Shown: positions 35,112-44,508, counted from the stretch's first letter. The stretch is 64,000 nucleotides of DNA from Chthonomonadaceae bacterium (GCA_027459665.1 DAIDHN010000017.1:1-64000); one strand, 5' to 3'. Notes: generated from the sequence alone by a model not told the origin. Numbers and translations are program-made.

Positions 35112-36693
35112 ACAAGTTTTCTCCCTCTTGTGCATGCAAATGGGCATCTGCCGCTGCATCATAAAATGGCTGGCTCGCTGGCTGCTCTTCCATCACTTCT
35201 TCCGGCCGGCGCCACCCTATCAGCGCCTGGGTCAGGCATCTCAGCATACCTGTATCATATCTGTTTATCTGCAGCTCTACAATCGATTCAAGAATAGGAA
35301 GGGCAGCAGTTTTATACGGAAACAAATGTCGTTTTATTCCCCCCGGTTTTTGCGCGCTTATCACTTTGCGCCTCACCCACGGCTCCAGGCCGGCAGCGCC
35401 CCTCAGGGTGCCAAAGCCGCTGGCTTTCATCCCTCCAAAAGGCAGACTGGGGTCTGCGGCCATCAGCAGAGTTTCCCTGTTGATACCCACCATGCCTGCC
35501 TGCAGCTGCATGGCCAGGCTTCTCCCTCTCTCACGGTTGCGCGTCCACACCGAAGCTCCCAGTGCAAATGCGCATCGGTTGGCCATGGCTACCGCCTGCT
35601 CTTCGCTTTCTACCACGCATACACACAGCACCGGGCCAAAAAAATCTTCTTTCATCACGGGCATGTCTGGTGTGCATCTGGTCAGCAGCGCCGGGGTGTA
35701 GTAATATCCTTCTCCGGGCTGTTTTTCTCCTCCGCACAGCAAATTCGCTCCTTTGTCGAGTGCATTTTGCACCAGCATGTTTGCACGTTCCCGCATTTCA
35801 TGGGTGCGCATGGGGCCATAGTCGCGGCCGGGGCGCAATGCGCGCATATGCAGTGCGCATTCACTAAGAAAAGCATCTGCAATGTGCTTATGTACAAAAA
35901 AACGCTGAGGCGCCACACAGCTCTGCCCGGCATTGCAGCAGCGTGCCCACACCGCGCTGCGTGCGGCATCTGCTGCATTGGCATCGTGGCACACAATGGC
36001 CGCATCATTGCCCGAAAGCTCCATTACCGAAGGAATGCCCCTTGCGGCAAGCCGGCCTAAAATAGCGCGCCCTGCCGCAGCGCTTCCGGTAAAAGCCAGC
36101 CCCTGTATGAGAGAGTCGCAAAGTGCAGCGCCTGCAGAAGCATCGCCAGTGATGAGCTGCACTGGCAGGTCAGCCTGCTGCACCAGATGGTAGAGCGCCA
36201 GAGCGCTGCCGGTCGCCAGTTCAGAAGGTTTCCATACCACCGCATTGCCCGCGGCCAGCGCCCATGCCATGGGGGTAAGATCGAGCAGCAGCGGGTAGTT
36301 CCAGGTGCCAATCACTCCCACTACTCCCAGCGGCGCTGCCTGCTGCCAGGCATTTTTTGCACCGGGCACCGGGCAGGGAGCCAGCAGACGGGGTGCATGG
36401 CGCCCCAGCCACTGCAGTGCGCGCAGGCAGGGCAGTATCTCGGCTCCATATGCCTCCTGGCGGGGTTTGCCTATTTCAGAACAAACCGTGTCGGCCAGGG
36501 TGTCTGCTTCCTGCGCTATCAGGCGGCGCAGCTGCAGCAAGCGGGCGCACCGCTGATGCACCGGCAGCAAACTCCATTTTTCCTGCTGCACAGCAGCATT
36601 GGCAACCGCCGATGCGGCTTCCTGCTCTGTTGCAACAGGATAGATGGCAGATACCCTGCCTGTACAGGGGTTATAAGAGTGAAAGTGATTCAT
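35101..36693 (-). CDS. Aldehyde dehydrogenase, probably carotenoid-aldehyde specific
   Basis: A 530-aa NAD(P)-dependent dehydrogenase. GVIGTWNYPLLLDL, AGNAVVWKPSE, Glu in VMELSGNDA and the nucleophile Cys in NAGQSCVAPQR are all present, as is EDFFGPVL. A C-terminal extension of about 80 residues follows the usual end and may be a membrane-associating tail. ATG 36693 starts the conserved N-terminus; an open frame to 37056 runs into the opposite gene. It overlaps the CrtI-like gene by 11 bp, as in carotenoid-acid operons, in which AldH oxidises the terminal aldehyde to the acid. Confidence 0.88.
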   Translation of the reverse strand: MNHFHSYNPCTGRVSAIYPVATEQEAASAVANAAVQQEKWSLLPVHQRCARLLQLRRLIAQEADTLADTVCSEIGKPRQEAYGAEILPCLRALQWLGRHAPRLLAPCPVPGAKNAWQQAAPLGVVGVIGTWNYPLLLDLTPMAWALAAGNAVVWKPSELATGSALALYHLVQQADLPVQLITGDASAGAALCDSLIQGLAFTGSAAAGRAILGRLAARGIPSVMELSGNDAAIVCHDANAADAARSAVWARCCNAGQSCVAPQRFFVHKHIADAFLSECALHMRALRPGRDYGPMRTHEMRERANMLVQNALDKGANLLCGGEKQPGEGYYYTPALLTRCTPDMPVMKEDFFGPVLCVCVVESEEQAVAMANRCAFALGASVWTRNRERGRSLAMQLQAGMVGINRETLLMAADPSLPFGGMKASGFGTLRGAAGLEPWVRRKVISAQKPGGIKRHLFPYKTAALPILESIVELQINRYDTGMLRCLTQALIGWRRPEEVMEEQPASQPFYDAAADAHLHAQEGENLYDV

Positions 36694-36799
36694 GCTACAT
36701 GATGAGAGTGAGAAGTTTCTCTTCTGATACGCACAGAAACAGTATAAAATACTCTTGTAATCACCTTTATCTCTGTGAGAAACAGGCTGGAGAAGAAAA

Positions 36800-39775
36800 A
36801 TGGCAGGAATCAACGTAATGGAAATTGAAACAACCAATACTACATGCCCTCGAGGGAATGATTTTTTTTCTATGTCTGCCTCTGCGCCTCTATCAGAAAC
36901 TAATACAGATACCCAGAACAGTCGCACATTAACAGCAACTTTTTTGATGACTGACGTTGAGGGAAGCACACGTCTGTGGGAAGAATATGCCTTACAGATG
37001 CAAAAAGCCCTTGCCCGGCATGATGCCATTGCAGAAAAACTGCTTTCAGAAAACAATGGCAGACTGGTAAAAAGCCGTGGAGAAGGCGACAGTCTGTTTT
37101 GCGTTTTTACTTCACCTGTAGACGCGGTGAATGCTGCCTGGGCGCTGCAGCAGGCTTTTCAAACAGAAAACTGGCCAGAAGAAACCAGGCTGAAGGTGCG
37201 AATGGCTGTTCATACAGGCGACGCAGAATTCCGTGAAAGAGATTATTACGGGCCAGTAATCAACCGCTGCGCCAGGCTGCGTTCTATTGCACATGGCGGC
37301 CAGGTGCTGATTTCCTCTTCCACTTTCGCCATGGTAGAACAGCACGTTGCCACCCCGCTTTTTCTGCGAGACATGGGGCTGCACCACCTGAAAGACCTGC
37401 AGCAGCCCGAGCATGTATGGCAGTTGTGCCACCCGGAATTCATTTCCGAATTTCCGCCGCTCAAATCGCTCAACGTACAGCAAACCAATCTGCCCCAGCA
37501 GGTCACCACATTTGTAGGGAGAGATACCGAGCTTGTACGCCTGCATTCTATGCTGGAAAAAGCGCGCATGGTTACAATCACCGGTTCTGGCGGGGTGGGA
37601 AAAACACGCATGACTCTGCAGATGGGTGCGGAGGTTCAGGAGCAGTTTACCGACGGCGTATGGCTGATTGAGCTGGCGGCTATTGCAGATGCCGGTCTGG
37701 TAGCAAAAACCATTGCCAACACCCTCAACGTTCGGGAAGAACCAGGGCAGCCGATGCAGCAGTCTCTGGAAAATGCACTGCGCGAAAAATCTATGCTGCT
37801 GATTCTGGATAATTGTGAGCACCTGCTTGCCGAATGCAGCCGAGTACTCAACGGTCTGCTTCGCGTCTGCCCCAAAGTAAAGGTTCTGGCAAGCAGCAGA
37901 GAGGGCCTGGGCATTCAGGGTGAAATGCTGTTTCGCATTCCCTCGCTCAGTGTGCCCATGCAGGGCGAATCTCCTTCGCCTGCAGCGCTTATGCAGTACG
38001 AAGGGGTGCGCCTGTTTGTCGACAGAGTGCAGGCTGTGCTGCCCGCTTTTGTGGTTGATGAAACAAACGCAAAACCGCTTGCGCAAATATGCAGCCGTCT
38101 TGACGGCATTCCGTTTGCACTGGAACTTGCTGCCGCAAGAGTGCGCGCCATGTCGGTAGATCAGCTGGCAGTGCGCCTCAGCGACAGATTCCGCATACTC
38201 ACAGGCGGCAGCAGAACAGCGCTGCCGCGCCAGCAAACCCTGCGCGCCCTGATAGACTGGAGCTACAATCTACTTTCTGAACAGGAACAGATACTGCTGG
38301 GCCGTCTCTCGGTTTTTTCAGGTGGATGGCAGCTTGAAGATGCAGAGGCTATCTGCACAGGAGACCCCATTGAAGACTGGGAAGTGCTTGACCTGCTCAC
38401 CTCGCTGGTAGATAAAAGCATCGTGGTGTTTGAAGACAGGTCGCAGGCGGGGCGCTACCGACTGATGGAGAGCATCAGGCAGTACTCTCTGGAACGCATG
38501 GCGAACAATGAGCAGCATGCCGATTTTAGACTGCGGCATGCAGTACACTACCTGAGCCGGGCGCAGGAATGGAACAAAGCCATAGAGCAGTTTGGAGAAA
38601 ATCAGCAAACCGCGCTGCTGCACCTGGGGCAGGAACTGAATAACCTGCGTTCTGCCATGGACTGGGTGGCAGAGCAAAACCAGGCAGAAAGCATGGCTGC
38701 ATATGCACTGGCCCTTTCGCGGTTTTTTCTGATGACGGCTTCTTATACCGAGGGAACACAGCGCCTCGACACGGCCATAGCCGCAGCACATACTGTAAAC
38801 ATGGAATCTGAACAGGCTGAGATGCTGATGCAGCGCGGCAGATTTGCATTTTACATGGCAGATAATCAGGGGGCGCGGCAGTATTACACAGAAAGCCTGC
38901 AGCTGTTTCAAAAAATGAGCAACCTGAAAAGACAGATACCGCTTCTGAATAACCTGGGCAATGTTGCCTGGGCAGATGGAGATTTTGAAGCCGCTGAAAA
39001 TTTTTACAACCAGGCGCTCATGCTTGCACGCGAAGAAAAACTTGCTGCCTATGAAGGCACCATGCTGAGCAATCTGGGTGCGCTTGCAAGCGATAAAGGA
39101 GAGTTTGTAAAGTGCATGCAGCGTTTTGAAGAAGCCATCAACCTGCACAGAAAAAACGACAACGCGCGGCTGTATGCAGAAGCCCTGATGAATTATGCAG
39201 AAGCGCTGCGCAGGCAGAAAGAAGCAGGCAGCGCGGTGAAACGCCTGCAGGAAAGCCTGGAAATTTTTCTCAATCTGGGTTTGAAACAACAGTCGGGAAT
39301 CTGCTCTCTCTACCTGGCAGGAGCGCTGATGGATTTGAATGAACTGGAGCAGGCAGAAAGCTGCATTCAGGATGGACTGCAGCAAGCCAGAGAAATTGAA
39401 GACCTGTGGGGCACCACCCTGGGCCTCTCGCATCTTGGCCAAATAGAGGCCCTGCGAGGAAACACTGTGCAGGCAGCTGCATACTTTCTGCAGGCAGTAA
39501 ATTACCAGCAGGAACATGCCCCTCAGAACAAGCAGCGCCTGGCAGAACTGCTGCACACCGCCGCAGAACTGCTGCATAACGACGGCAGCATAGAGCAGCA
39601 ATACCTTCTTTTGTGCGCTGCTATTGATTTGTACGGCGATTCAAACTCTTTCACATGTACTTCTGCCAAAGCGCTGCAGCATAAGTGGCGCGAACAATTG
39701 GGAGAAGAAGCCGCCGCCCGTTTGCAGCAGGAGGTGCAAACCATTACGCCCAGAACTTTGCTGGAACGGTTTTAG
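36800..39775 (+). CDS. Adenylate/guanylate cyclase - STAND ATPase - TPR regulator
   Basis: A 991-aa signalling protein. The class III cyclase domain (residues 45-190) keeps the metal Asp pair (Asp52 in TDVEGST, Asp97 in GEGDSLF), a Lys91 and Asn155, so it may be active. An NB-ARC-like ATPase follows with Walker A TGSGGVGKT (261-269) and Walker B SMLLILDNCEH. From about 580 to the end come tetratricopeptide repeats (LNNLGNVAWADGDFEAAENF). The layout suits a ligand- or partner-gated oligomerising switch that makes cAMP. GGAGAAG precedes the ATG, and a possible TATAAA box is at 36743-36748. The gene stub at the left edge starts with the same domain. Confidence 0.9.
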   Translation: MAGINVMEIETTNTTCPRGNDFFSMSASAPLSETNTDTQNSRTLTATFLMTDVEGSTRLWEEYALQMQKALARHDAIAEKLLSENNGRLVKSRGEGDSLFCVFTSPVDAVNAAWALQQAFQTENWPEETRLKVRMAVHTGDAEFRERDYYGPVINRCARLRSIAHGGQVLISSSTFAMVEQHVATPLFLRDMGLHHLKDLQQPEHVWQLCHPEFISEFPPLKSLNVQQTNLPQQVTTFVGRDTELVRLHSMLEKARMVTITGSGGVGKTRMTLQMGAEVQEQFTDGVWLIELAAIADAGLVAKTIANTLNVREEPGQPMQQSLENALREKSMLLILDNCEHLLAECSRVLNGLLRVCPKVKVLASSREGLGIQGEMLFRIPSLSVPMQGESPSPAALMQYEGVRLFVDRVQAVLPAFVVDETNAKPLAQICSRLDGIPFALELAAARVRAMSVDQLAVRLSDRFRILTGGSRTALPRQQTLRALIDWSYNLLSEQEQILLGRLSVFSGGWQLEDAEAICTGDPIEDWEVLDLLTSLVDKSIVVFEDRSQAGRYRLMESIRQYSLERMANNEQHADFRLRHAVHYLSRAQEWNKAIEQFGENQQTALLHLGQELNNLRSAMDWVAEQNQAESMAAYALALSRFFLMTASYTEGTQRLDTAIAAAHTVNMESEQAEMLMQRGRFAFYMADNQGARQYYTESLQLFQKMSNLKRQIPLLNNLGNVAWADGDFEAAENFYNQALMLAREEKLAAYEGTMLSNLGALASDKGEFVKCMQRFEEAINLHRKNDNARLYAEALMNYAEALRRQKEAGSAVKRLQESLEIFLNLGLKQQSGICSLYLAGALMDLNELEQAESCIQDGLQQAREIEDLWGTTLGLSHLGQIEALRGNTVQAAAYFLQAVNYQQEHAPQNKQRLAELLHTAAELLHNDGSIEQQYLLLCAAIDLYGDSNSFTCTSAKALQHKWREQLGEEAAARLQQEVQTITPRTLLERF

Positions 39776-39790
39776 ACACTGAAATGTTGA

Positions 39791-39806
39791 ACAACTGGCG
39801 TACAAT
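39791..39806 (+). promoter_or_regulatory. Second copy of the ACAACTGGCGTA promoter-like motif
   Basis: ACAACTGGCGTACAAT, one base different from 6510-6525. It is 194 nt upstream of the PEP-CTERM-like gene and just after the cyclase gene stop. The distance leaves room for a long leader. Confidence 0.35.
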
Positions 39807-39832
39807 AACAATACTGTATCTGGTAAAATCAC

Positions 39833-39860
39833 CTATTTTTTCGCACAACACAAAAAATAG
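39833..39860. terminator. AT-rich hairpin after the cyclase gene
   Basis: CTATTTTTT (39833-39841) pairs with AAAAAATAG (39852-39860) around a 10-nt loop. It is AT-rich and lacks a GC core, so it is a weak terminator candidate. It lies downstream of the motif at 39791. Confidence 0.35.
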
Positions 39861-40000
39861 TTAATATTTATAGGCAAATTCACTAGAATGGAACAAATCT
39901 TGCATTATTATATATGTAGAGCTTACAGTTCAGCCTTTCATCTCTGCCGGGTTACCAATACAAGACAATACCATACTGTTACTGCGGGAGAAATTACACT

Positions 40001-40687
40001 ATGCACTTGAGGAAACACGCACTTGCACTGGCCGTTGCTTTGGCAGCAGCGGCTATGCTTTCAGGACGAGCAAATGCCTACACTCTGTTTGGAGACGGTT
40101 CTGGCACCGCCACCGCCCAGTTTCATATTCCCACTTCTCTAGACCCTTCCAGCCTGACCATTACTTCGATCAATGTACTCTACTCAAACTACGTTGATAC
40201 CAGCGGCAAGTCTCAGCCAATTACCGGCGGCACGCTTCTTAATACAGGTTCCAATAACAACTACGGACTTCAGATTCTGGATGGCGTTACCGGGCCGGGC
40301 AACTTGACCCAGCCTATTCGGGCTTTGCAAATCTGTTTCAGCTATGGCGGTTCAATTTCCCTTGACCCTGTTTCCGACCCTAACATCCCCAACCCTCTCA
40401 CTGGCAAGCCCTATGTTCCCTGGAGCATTACAGGCAAGATTGTAAATGGGCAGGAATGTTTCACCATGACACAGGTTCCGGGTTCAGCCGACCTCGATTC
40501 CAACGCATTTTATGCTCTTTTTCAGGCACAAAGCAACGACCCCACTTTCGCTACTGCTCCTGTAACTATACAGGCTATTCCACCCCCTGCGGCCCCCGAA
40601 GCATCTACCTGGCTTGGTTTGGCAGGAATGCTGGCAATGGGAGGCATTTGTTCAAAAAGGTATCGCCGCAGACAGGCATCCTGCTGA
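40001..40687 (+). CDS. PEP-CTERM-like exported protein
   Basis: A 228-aa protein with a signal peptide (LALAVALAAAAMLSGRANA). A beta-rich domain of about 180 residues has no recognised family. The C-terminus, APEASTWLGLAGMLAMGG then CSKRYRRR, fits the PEP-CTERM sorting signal: a P-E-x-S/T motif, a hydrophobic stretch and an Arg cluster. Such tails are cut by exosortase. No exosortase or EPS locus is in the window. GGGAG is 9 nt before the ATG. The substrate or surface role is unknown. Confidence 0.8.
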   Translation: MHLRKHALALAVALAAAAMLSGRANAYTLFGDGSGTATAQFHIPTSLDPSSLTITSINVLYSNYVDTSGKSQPITGGTLLNTGSNNNYGLQILDGVTGPGNLTQPIRALQICFSYGGSISLDPVSDPNIPNPLTGKPYVPWSITGKIVNGQECFTMTQVPGSADLDSNAFYALFQAQSNDPTFATAPVTIQAIPPPAAPEASTWLGLAGMLAMGGICSKRYRRRQASC

Positions 40688-40721
40688 ACAGCAGCATATG
40701 CGGGGCAGGTATAATGCAGGC

Positions 40722-41906
40722 ATGAAAAAAATACTGCTTGTGCCAGATGGTGCTGCCGACCTGCCCCTGCTTGAACTCAACGGACGCACTCCGCTGGAAG
40801 CGGCCCATACCCCAAATCTCGATTCACTGGCCCAACACGGTTTTACAGGCGCAGTGCAGGTAACGCCTTCCGATATGTATCCAGGCAGTGATGCTGCCAA
40901 TATGGCTCTGCTGGGCTACAACCCTGTGCAGTACTACACCGGACGCGGCCCCGTTGAGGCCGCCGCCATGGGCATTGAGCTGGGGGAGCAGGATGCTGCC
41001 CTGCGGTGCTCCCTTATTTCTACAAATGCCTCGACTCTGCTCGACTATAGTTCGGGGCACATACCTACCGAAGAGGCGCTGCTGCTGATTGATTTGGCAA
41101 ACCAGCATTTGTGCAAGCCTGGCATGCGCCTGTTTCCCGGAATATCGTACCGCCATATTTTGCGCTGGACAAAAGGCCCGATACACACCGTAACAGCCCC
41201 GCCTCATGAAAACATGGGAAGGCCCCTCAGCGAGATACTGCCTGCAGGCGAGATGGAAGCAGAACTGCGTGCGTTTATTGAAGCTTCCTTTCAGCTGCTC
41301 GACCCGCTGCCATACAACAAAACCCGGCGCGAAAATGGGCTGCCGCCCGCCAACATGCTCTGGCCCTGGTCCCCCGGACGCACTCCCCTGCTGCCGCCAT
41401 TTCAGCAGATGCGCGCATGCAGCGGCGCCCTGATAGCAGCAGTAGATGTGGTGCGCGGGCTTGCCAGGCTGGCCGGGCTGGAGGTAGTGGATGTACCAGG
41501 TGCAACGGGCTACTTTGATACCAACTACAAAGGAAAAGGCGAATATGCGCTGCAGGCGCTGCAAAAGCACGATTTTGTGTGGGTGCACGTAGAGGCCCCC
41601 GATGAAGCCGGCCATGCCGGCAGTGCAGAAGAAAAGGTGCGCGCCATTGAAAACTTTGACCGGTATGTGGTGGGCACTCTGCTCAACGGGTTGAACGGAA
41701 CAACGCCTTACCGTCTGCTCTGCGTGCCCGATCACATGACTCCGGTTGCAACGCGCAAACATGCTGCAGGGCCGGTGCCCTACCTGTTTTATGACTCTCA
41801 ACACCATCAAAACAGCGGTACGCCCTGGGATGAAAGGGTGATTGCAAATGGGGGCGTACTGGAGCCGAACGGATACCAGCTGATAGAACGCCTGTTTACT
41901 GCCTGA
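40722..41906 (+). CDS. apgM: Cofactor-independent phosphoglycerate mutase, archaeal type
   Basis: A 394-aa alkaline-phosphatase-fold enzyme interconverting 3- and 2-phosphoglycerate. LLVPDGAADLPL opens the metal site. SDMYPGSDAANMALLGYNP holds the phosphoserine region. VHVEAPDEAGHAG and VPDHMTPVATRKHA complete the metal ligands. ATG 40722 has only a weak GCAGG site, and a consensus TATAAT ends 7 nt before it, so the message may be leaderless. An upstream frame to 40614 overlaps the PEP-CTERM-like gene and is rejected. Confidence 0.93.
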   Translation: MKKILLVPDGAADLPLLELNGRTPLEAAHTPNLDSLAQHGFTGAVQVTPSDMYPGSDAANMALLGYNPVQYYTGRGPVEAAAMGIELGEQDAALRCSLISTNASTLLDYSSGHIPTEEALLLIDLANQHLCKPGMRLFPGISYRHILRWTKGPIHTVTAPPHENMGRPLSEILPAGEMEAELRAFIEASFQLLDPLPYNKTRRENGLPPANMLWPWSPGRTPLLPPFQQMRACSGALIAAVDVVRGLARLAGLEVVDVPGATGYFDTNYKGKGEYALQALQKHDFVWVHVEAPDEAGHAGSAEEKVRAIENFDRYVVGTLLNGLNGTTPYRLLCVPDHMTPVATRKHAAGPVPYLFYDSQHHQNSGTPWDERVIANGGVLEPNGYQLIERLFTA

Positions 41907-41948
41907 AGCTGTTGTTTCGCCCTGCATTTGCACACAGGGCGAAACAGG

Positions 41949-42734
41949 CTATCGATCTGTTCCAGAAATCGCAGCGCTCCCTGGCAGTGTTTCTGACTTG
42001 TCTGGATTGATAGTGCTGGCTACCGTTTGCGACGCCCCGTCTTCCACTACGGCTGTAATGCCTGCAATAATTGTGGGGTTGCCTGAATCGTCGGTGCCGG
42101 GAACAACACTCACATTGTCATCGGTTCCCAGCGTTGCCACCCCGCCATCCAGTATGAGGCTGGGAAGTATAGGCAGCACATTCCCCTTGTCGTCCAGCGC
42201 TTCTGCCGTGTATGCGGTAGAGCTGCCGCTGCTGGCCCCCGGCACCAGCAGCACCTTTGCGATAGTGCTCAGGTTGAAGGTGGTTGGAGGCAGCGCTGCA
42301 ATCACGCTGGTTCCGCGGTTGTTTGCAAGCAGGAAGCTAAAGTTCTGCTGTTGCAAACCCGCACCGGAGGGCGGACTGATACTCACGGCTACATTGTTGT
42401 TTACTGTGCCTGTGGGCATGCCGTTCACAGAAAAAACGCCTTTAGAGTCGGTGTACACCCGGTAGGTATAGGTTCCCTGTGCAGGTATGGTGGTGACCAG
42501 GGTGACGAGGGCATTTGGTACAGGTGTATGAGTGCCGGCAGCCTGCACTACCTGCCCTGCCACCACAGAACGGCCCGGCGGAATGCTGCCTCCTGTAAAT
42601 GCAGAAACACCTGCGCAGCCTGTCAGCAGGGTGGCGAGCGCCAGGCACATGAGCCATTTTAATTTTTTTGCATTCCCCAAGTTCAAGGGGGAATGCATAC
42701 CGTCAAACTGCGGTTTCCCGTTTTGTTGCATCAT
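41949..42734 (-). CDS. Lipoprotein with carboxypeptidase-regulatory-like domain
   Basis: A 261-aa protein with a basic N-terminus and the lipobox ATLLTGCAG (Cys at about residue 41). VVAGQVVQAAGTHTPVPNALVTLV and TDSKGVFSVNGMP then resemble a carboxypeptidase-regulatory/CnaB-like beta-sandwich. The rest is low-similarity beta sequence. It starts 4 nt after the HTH-TPR gene stop on the same strand and is probably cotranscribed with it. Function unknown; envelope anchoring is the clear prediction. Confidence 0.7.
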   Translation of the reverse strand: MMQQNGKPQFDGMHSPLNLGNAKKLKWLMCLALATLLTGCAGVSAFTGGSIPPGRSVVAGQVVQAAGTHTPVPNALVTLVTTIPAQGTYTYRVYTDSKGVFSVNGMPTGTVNNNVAVSISPPSGAGLQQQNFSFLLANNRGTSVIAALPPTTFNLSTIAKVLLVPGASSGSSTAYTAEALDDKGNVLPILPSLILDGGVATLGTDDNVSVVPGTDDSGNPTIIAGITAVVEDGASQTVASTINPDKSETLPGSAAISGTDR

Positions 42735-42738
42735 AAGG

Positions 42739-44508
42739 TCAGGGGGTCTCCATACGATTGTTCAGCGGCGGCCAGCCGGTTTGTTCCAGCATTGCATCTG
42801 CCTCCGCAGCGCGATTGTCGGACTGTAACAGGCGCAGCAGTTTTATATACACACCCATACAGGTTTCGTTTTCCAGCAGTGTGTCTTCCATACCTGCTTC
42901 TCTCAGTTCGTCCCGCAGCGTCTCAAGCTGCTGCACAGCTTCTCTCAAATCGTTTTCGGCTTCCCTGCTCAGGGCTGGGTGCAAATCTGCCCGCACCACA
43001 AGCGCCTGCCAGAGGGCTTCTGCAAACCCTGTTTCACGTGCCAGCAGAACAGCGTTTTCCACTCTTTGCACTGCATCGGCGCGTGCGGGGGCGCATCTGA
43101 CGCTCAGGGTAAGCGCTGCCGATTCCAGGTGCCTCGCGCCCAGTTTTTGCGAGAGCTGCAGTGCGCGTTCTGCCGCTTCCAGGGCTTCTGCAGAAGCATT
43201 GTCCAGCAGCAGCAGGCCGCCCAGTCTCAACCGGCACTCTGCTTCGGCTCGTTCCAAATGCAGTGCGCGGGCAACTGCCAGCGCCTGTTCCAGATGATAG
43301 CGTGCCTCGGTGCGCCTCTGGTTAATGCCCGCATAGGCATCTGAAAGAGCGATTTGCGCGTACAGTTCTACCAGCCTGTCGCCCCGTGAAAGCGCAGCAG
43401 AAAGCGCTGTTTTGCCTTCTTGCAGCGCTTGTTCGTAAACTCCTGCGGCAGAAAGCGACAGCGAAAGCCAGGCCCTGCCCATCGCCTCGCGCCGCAGATC
43501 TTCTACAAACCGCGCCAGCTGCGCCAGGGTAGCAAATCCGTTGCATGCCTGTGCCAGGTGGCCGGTATGAAAATCGCACCATGCCAGGTTGAAGCGCGCC
43601 TCTAAAAACTGGTCTGCATTGCCCATTGCTTCTGCATCGGCCATGCACTTTTTTGCCAGTGCGCGTGCTCCAGCAAAATCTCCACCATCCATATAGACGT
43701 TGGTGCGGTTGGCGTTGGCATACACAATTCCCAGGTCTGCCTCTTTTTGAGAAATAGTTCCTGCTGCGGCAGCCTCCTCCAATAACAGGGCAACCTCGTC
43801 AAAGCGTTCCATGGCATGCAGATAGTCGCCATGCTGTTCATCTATAGCTCCCAGCGCCAGCAGGCCGCGCCATCGGTCGCGGGGAGGGTTGGAAATTTGC
43901 GATACTGTTTCGTACTGTTCCCTGGCTTGCGCAGTGGCTCCCTGTGCAAGAAGTGCGTTGCCCAGGCTTTGCCGGGCTGCACGCTCGCGTTCTGGGCTGC
44001 CGGTTTCACGGGCAAGCACAAGGGCGCGCTGAAGTTCCTCAGAGGCACGCAGGTATTCGCCTATTGCCAGCAGCGACTGCCCCAGACGCTCCTGTGCATC
44101 TGTTTGCGCAGCCCTGTCGCCAAGCTGTGAGGCAAGCAGAACAATGCGCTCACAGGTTCCGGCAAGTGCGCGTGGGTCGGGGGGGCTGGCCTGCGCACCG
44201 GCAAGCTGCTGCAGAGCCTGCAAGCTCTCTCCCATCCTCTGGGCGACATCTGATACAGCAGGAGCAGGTACGGCAGCAGGAGCAGGCTCTTCTTCATAAA
44301 AATAGGTGAGTGAAACAGAACAGAAGCGGGCAATTTGCTGAAGTTTATCAGGCTGCGCCAAAGTGCTTCCCGAAACATACTGGTAGAGAAGCGCACGCGA
44401 ACAGCCAATGCGATTGGCAAGCTCTTCAATAGATATGCCTGCCCGTTCTACAGCGCGCTGAATGCGCTGCCCCTGTTCACGTTTTCCCTGGCGGGTGCTG
44501 AGATCCAT
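42739..44508 (-). CDS. Helix-turn-helix regulator with TPR array
   Basis: A 589-aa protein. The N-terminal 65 residues form an XRE/Cro-type HTH (SIEELANRIGCSRALLYQYVSG). An Ala/Pro linker follows, then about ten tetratricopeptide-like helical repeats to the C-terminus (ARQSLGNALLAQGATAQARE; LLALGAIDEQHGDYLHAMER). The organisation recalls peptide-sensing TPR regulators, although those are usually shorter. The region upstream (44570-44605) is AT-rich with short palindromes, a plausible self-binding site. The downstream lipoprotein gene is a likely target or partner. Confidence 0.8.
   Translation of the reverse strand: MDLSTRQGKREQGQRIQRAVERAGISIEELANRIGCSRALLYQYVSGSTLAQPDKLQQIARFCSVSLTYFYEEEPAPAAVPAPAVSDVAQRMGESLQALQQLAGAQASPPDPRALAGTCERIVLLASQLGDRAAQTDAQERLGQSLLAIGEYLRASEELQRALVLARETGSPERERAARQSLGNALLAQGATAQAREQYETVSQISNPPRDRWRGLLALGAIDEQHGDYLHAMERFDEVALLLEEAAAAGTISQKEADLGIVYANANRTNVYMDGGDFAGARALAKKCMADAEAMGNADQFLEARFNLAWCDFHTGHLAQACNGFATLAQLARFVEDLRREAMGRAWLSLSLSAAGVYEQALQEGKTALSAALSRGDRLVELYAQIALSDAYAGINQRRTEARYHLEQALAVARALHLERAEAECRLRLGGLLLLDNASAEALEAAERALQLSQKLGARHLESAALTLSVRCAPARADAVQRVENAVLLARETGFAEALWQALVVRADLHPALSREAENDLREAVQQLETLRDELREAGMEDTLLENETCMGVYIKLLRLLQSDNRAAEADAMLEQTGWPPLNNRMETP

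Noticed and set aside
35128-36060. Plus-strand open frame of about 310 codons opposite the aldehyde dehydrogenase gene
   Set aside because: Antisense shadow; the minus-strand product has all catalytic motifs.
38318-39601. Minus-strand open frame of about 430 codons inside the cyclase/STAND/TPR gene
   Set aside because: It mirrors the TPR coding strand, has no domain pattern, and shows no start signal.
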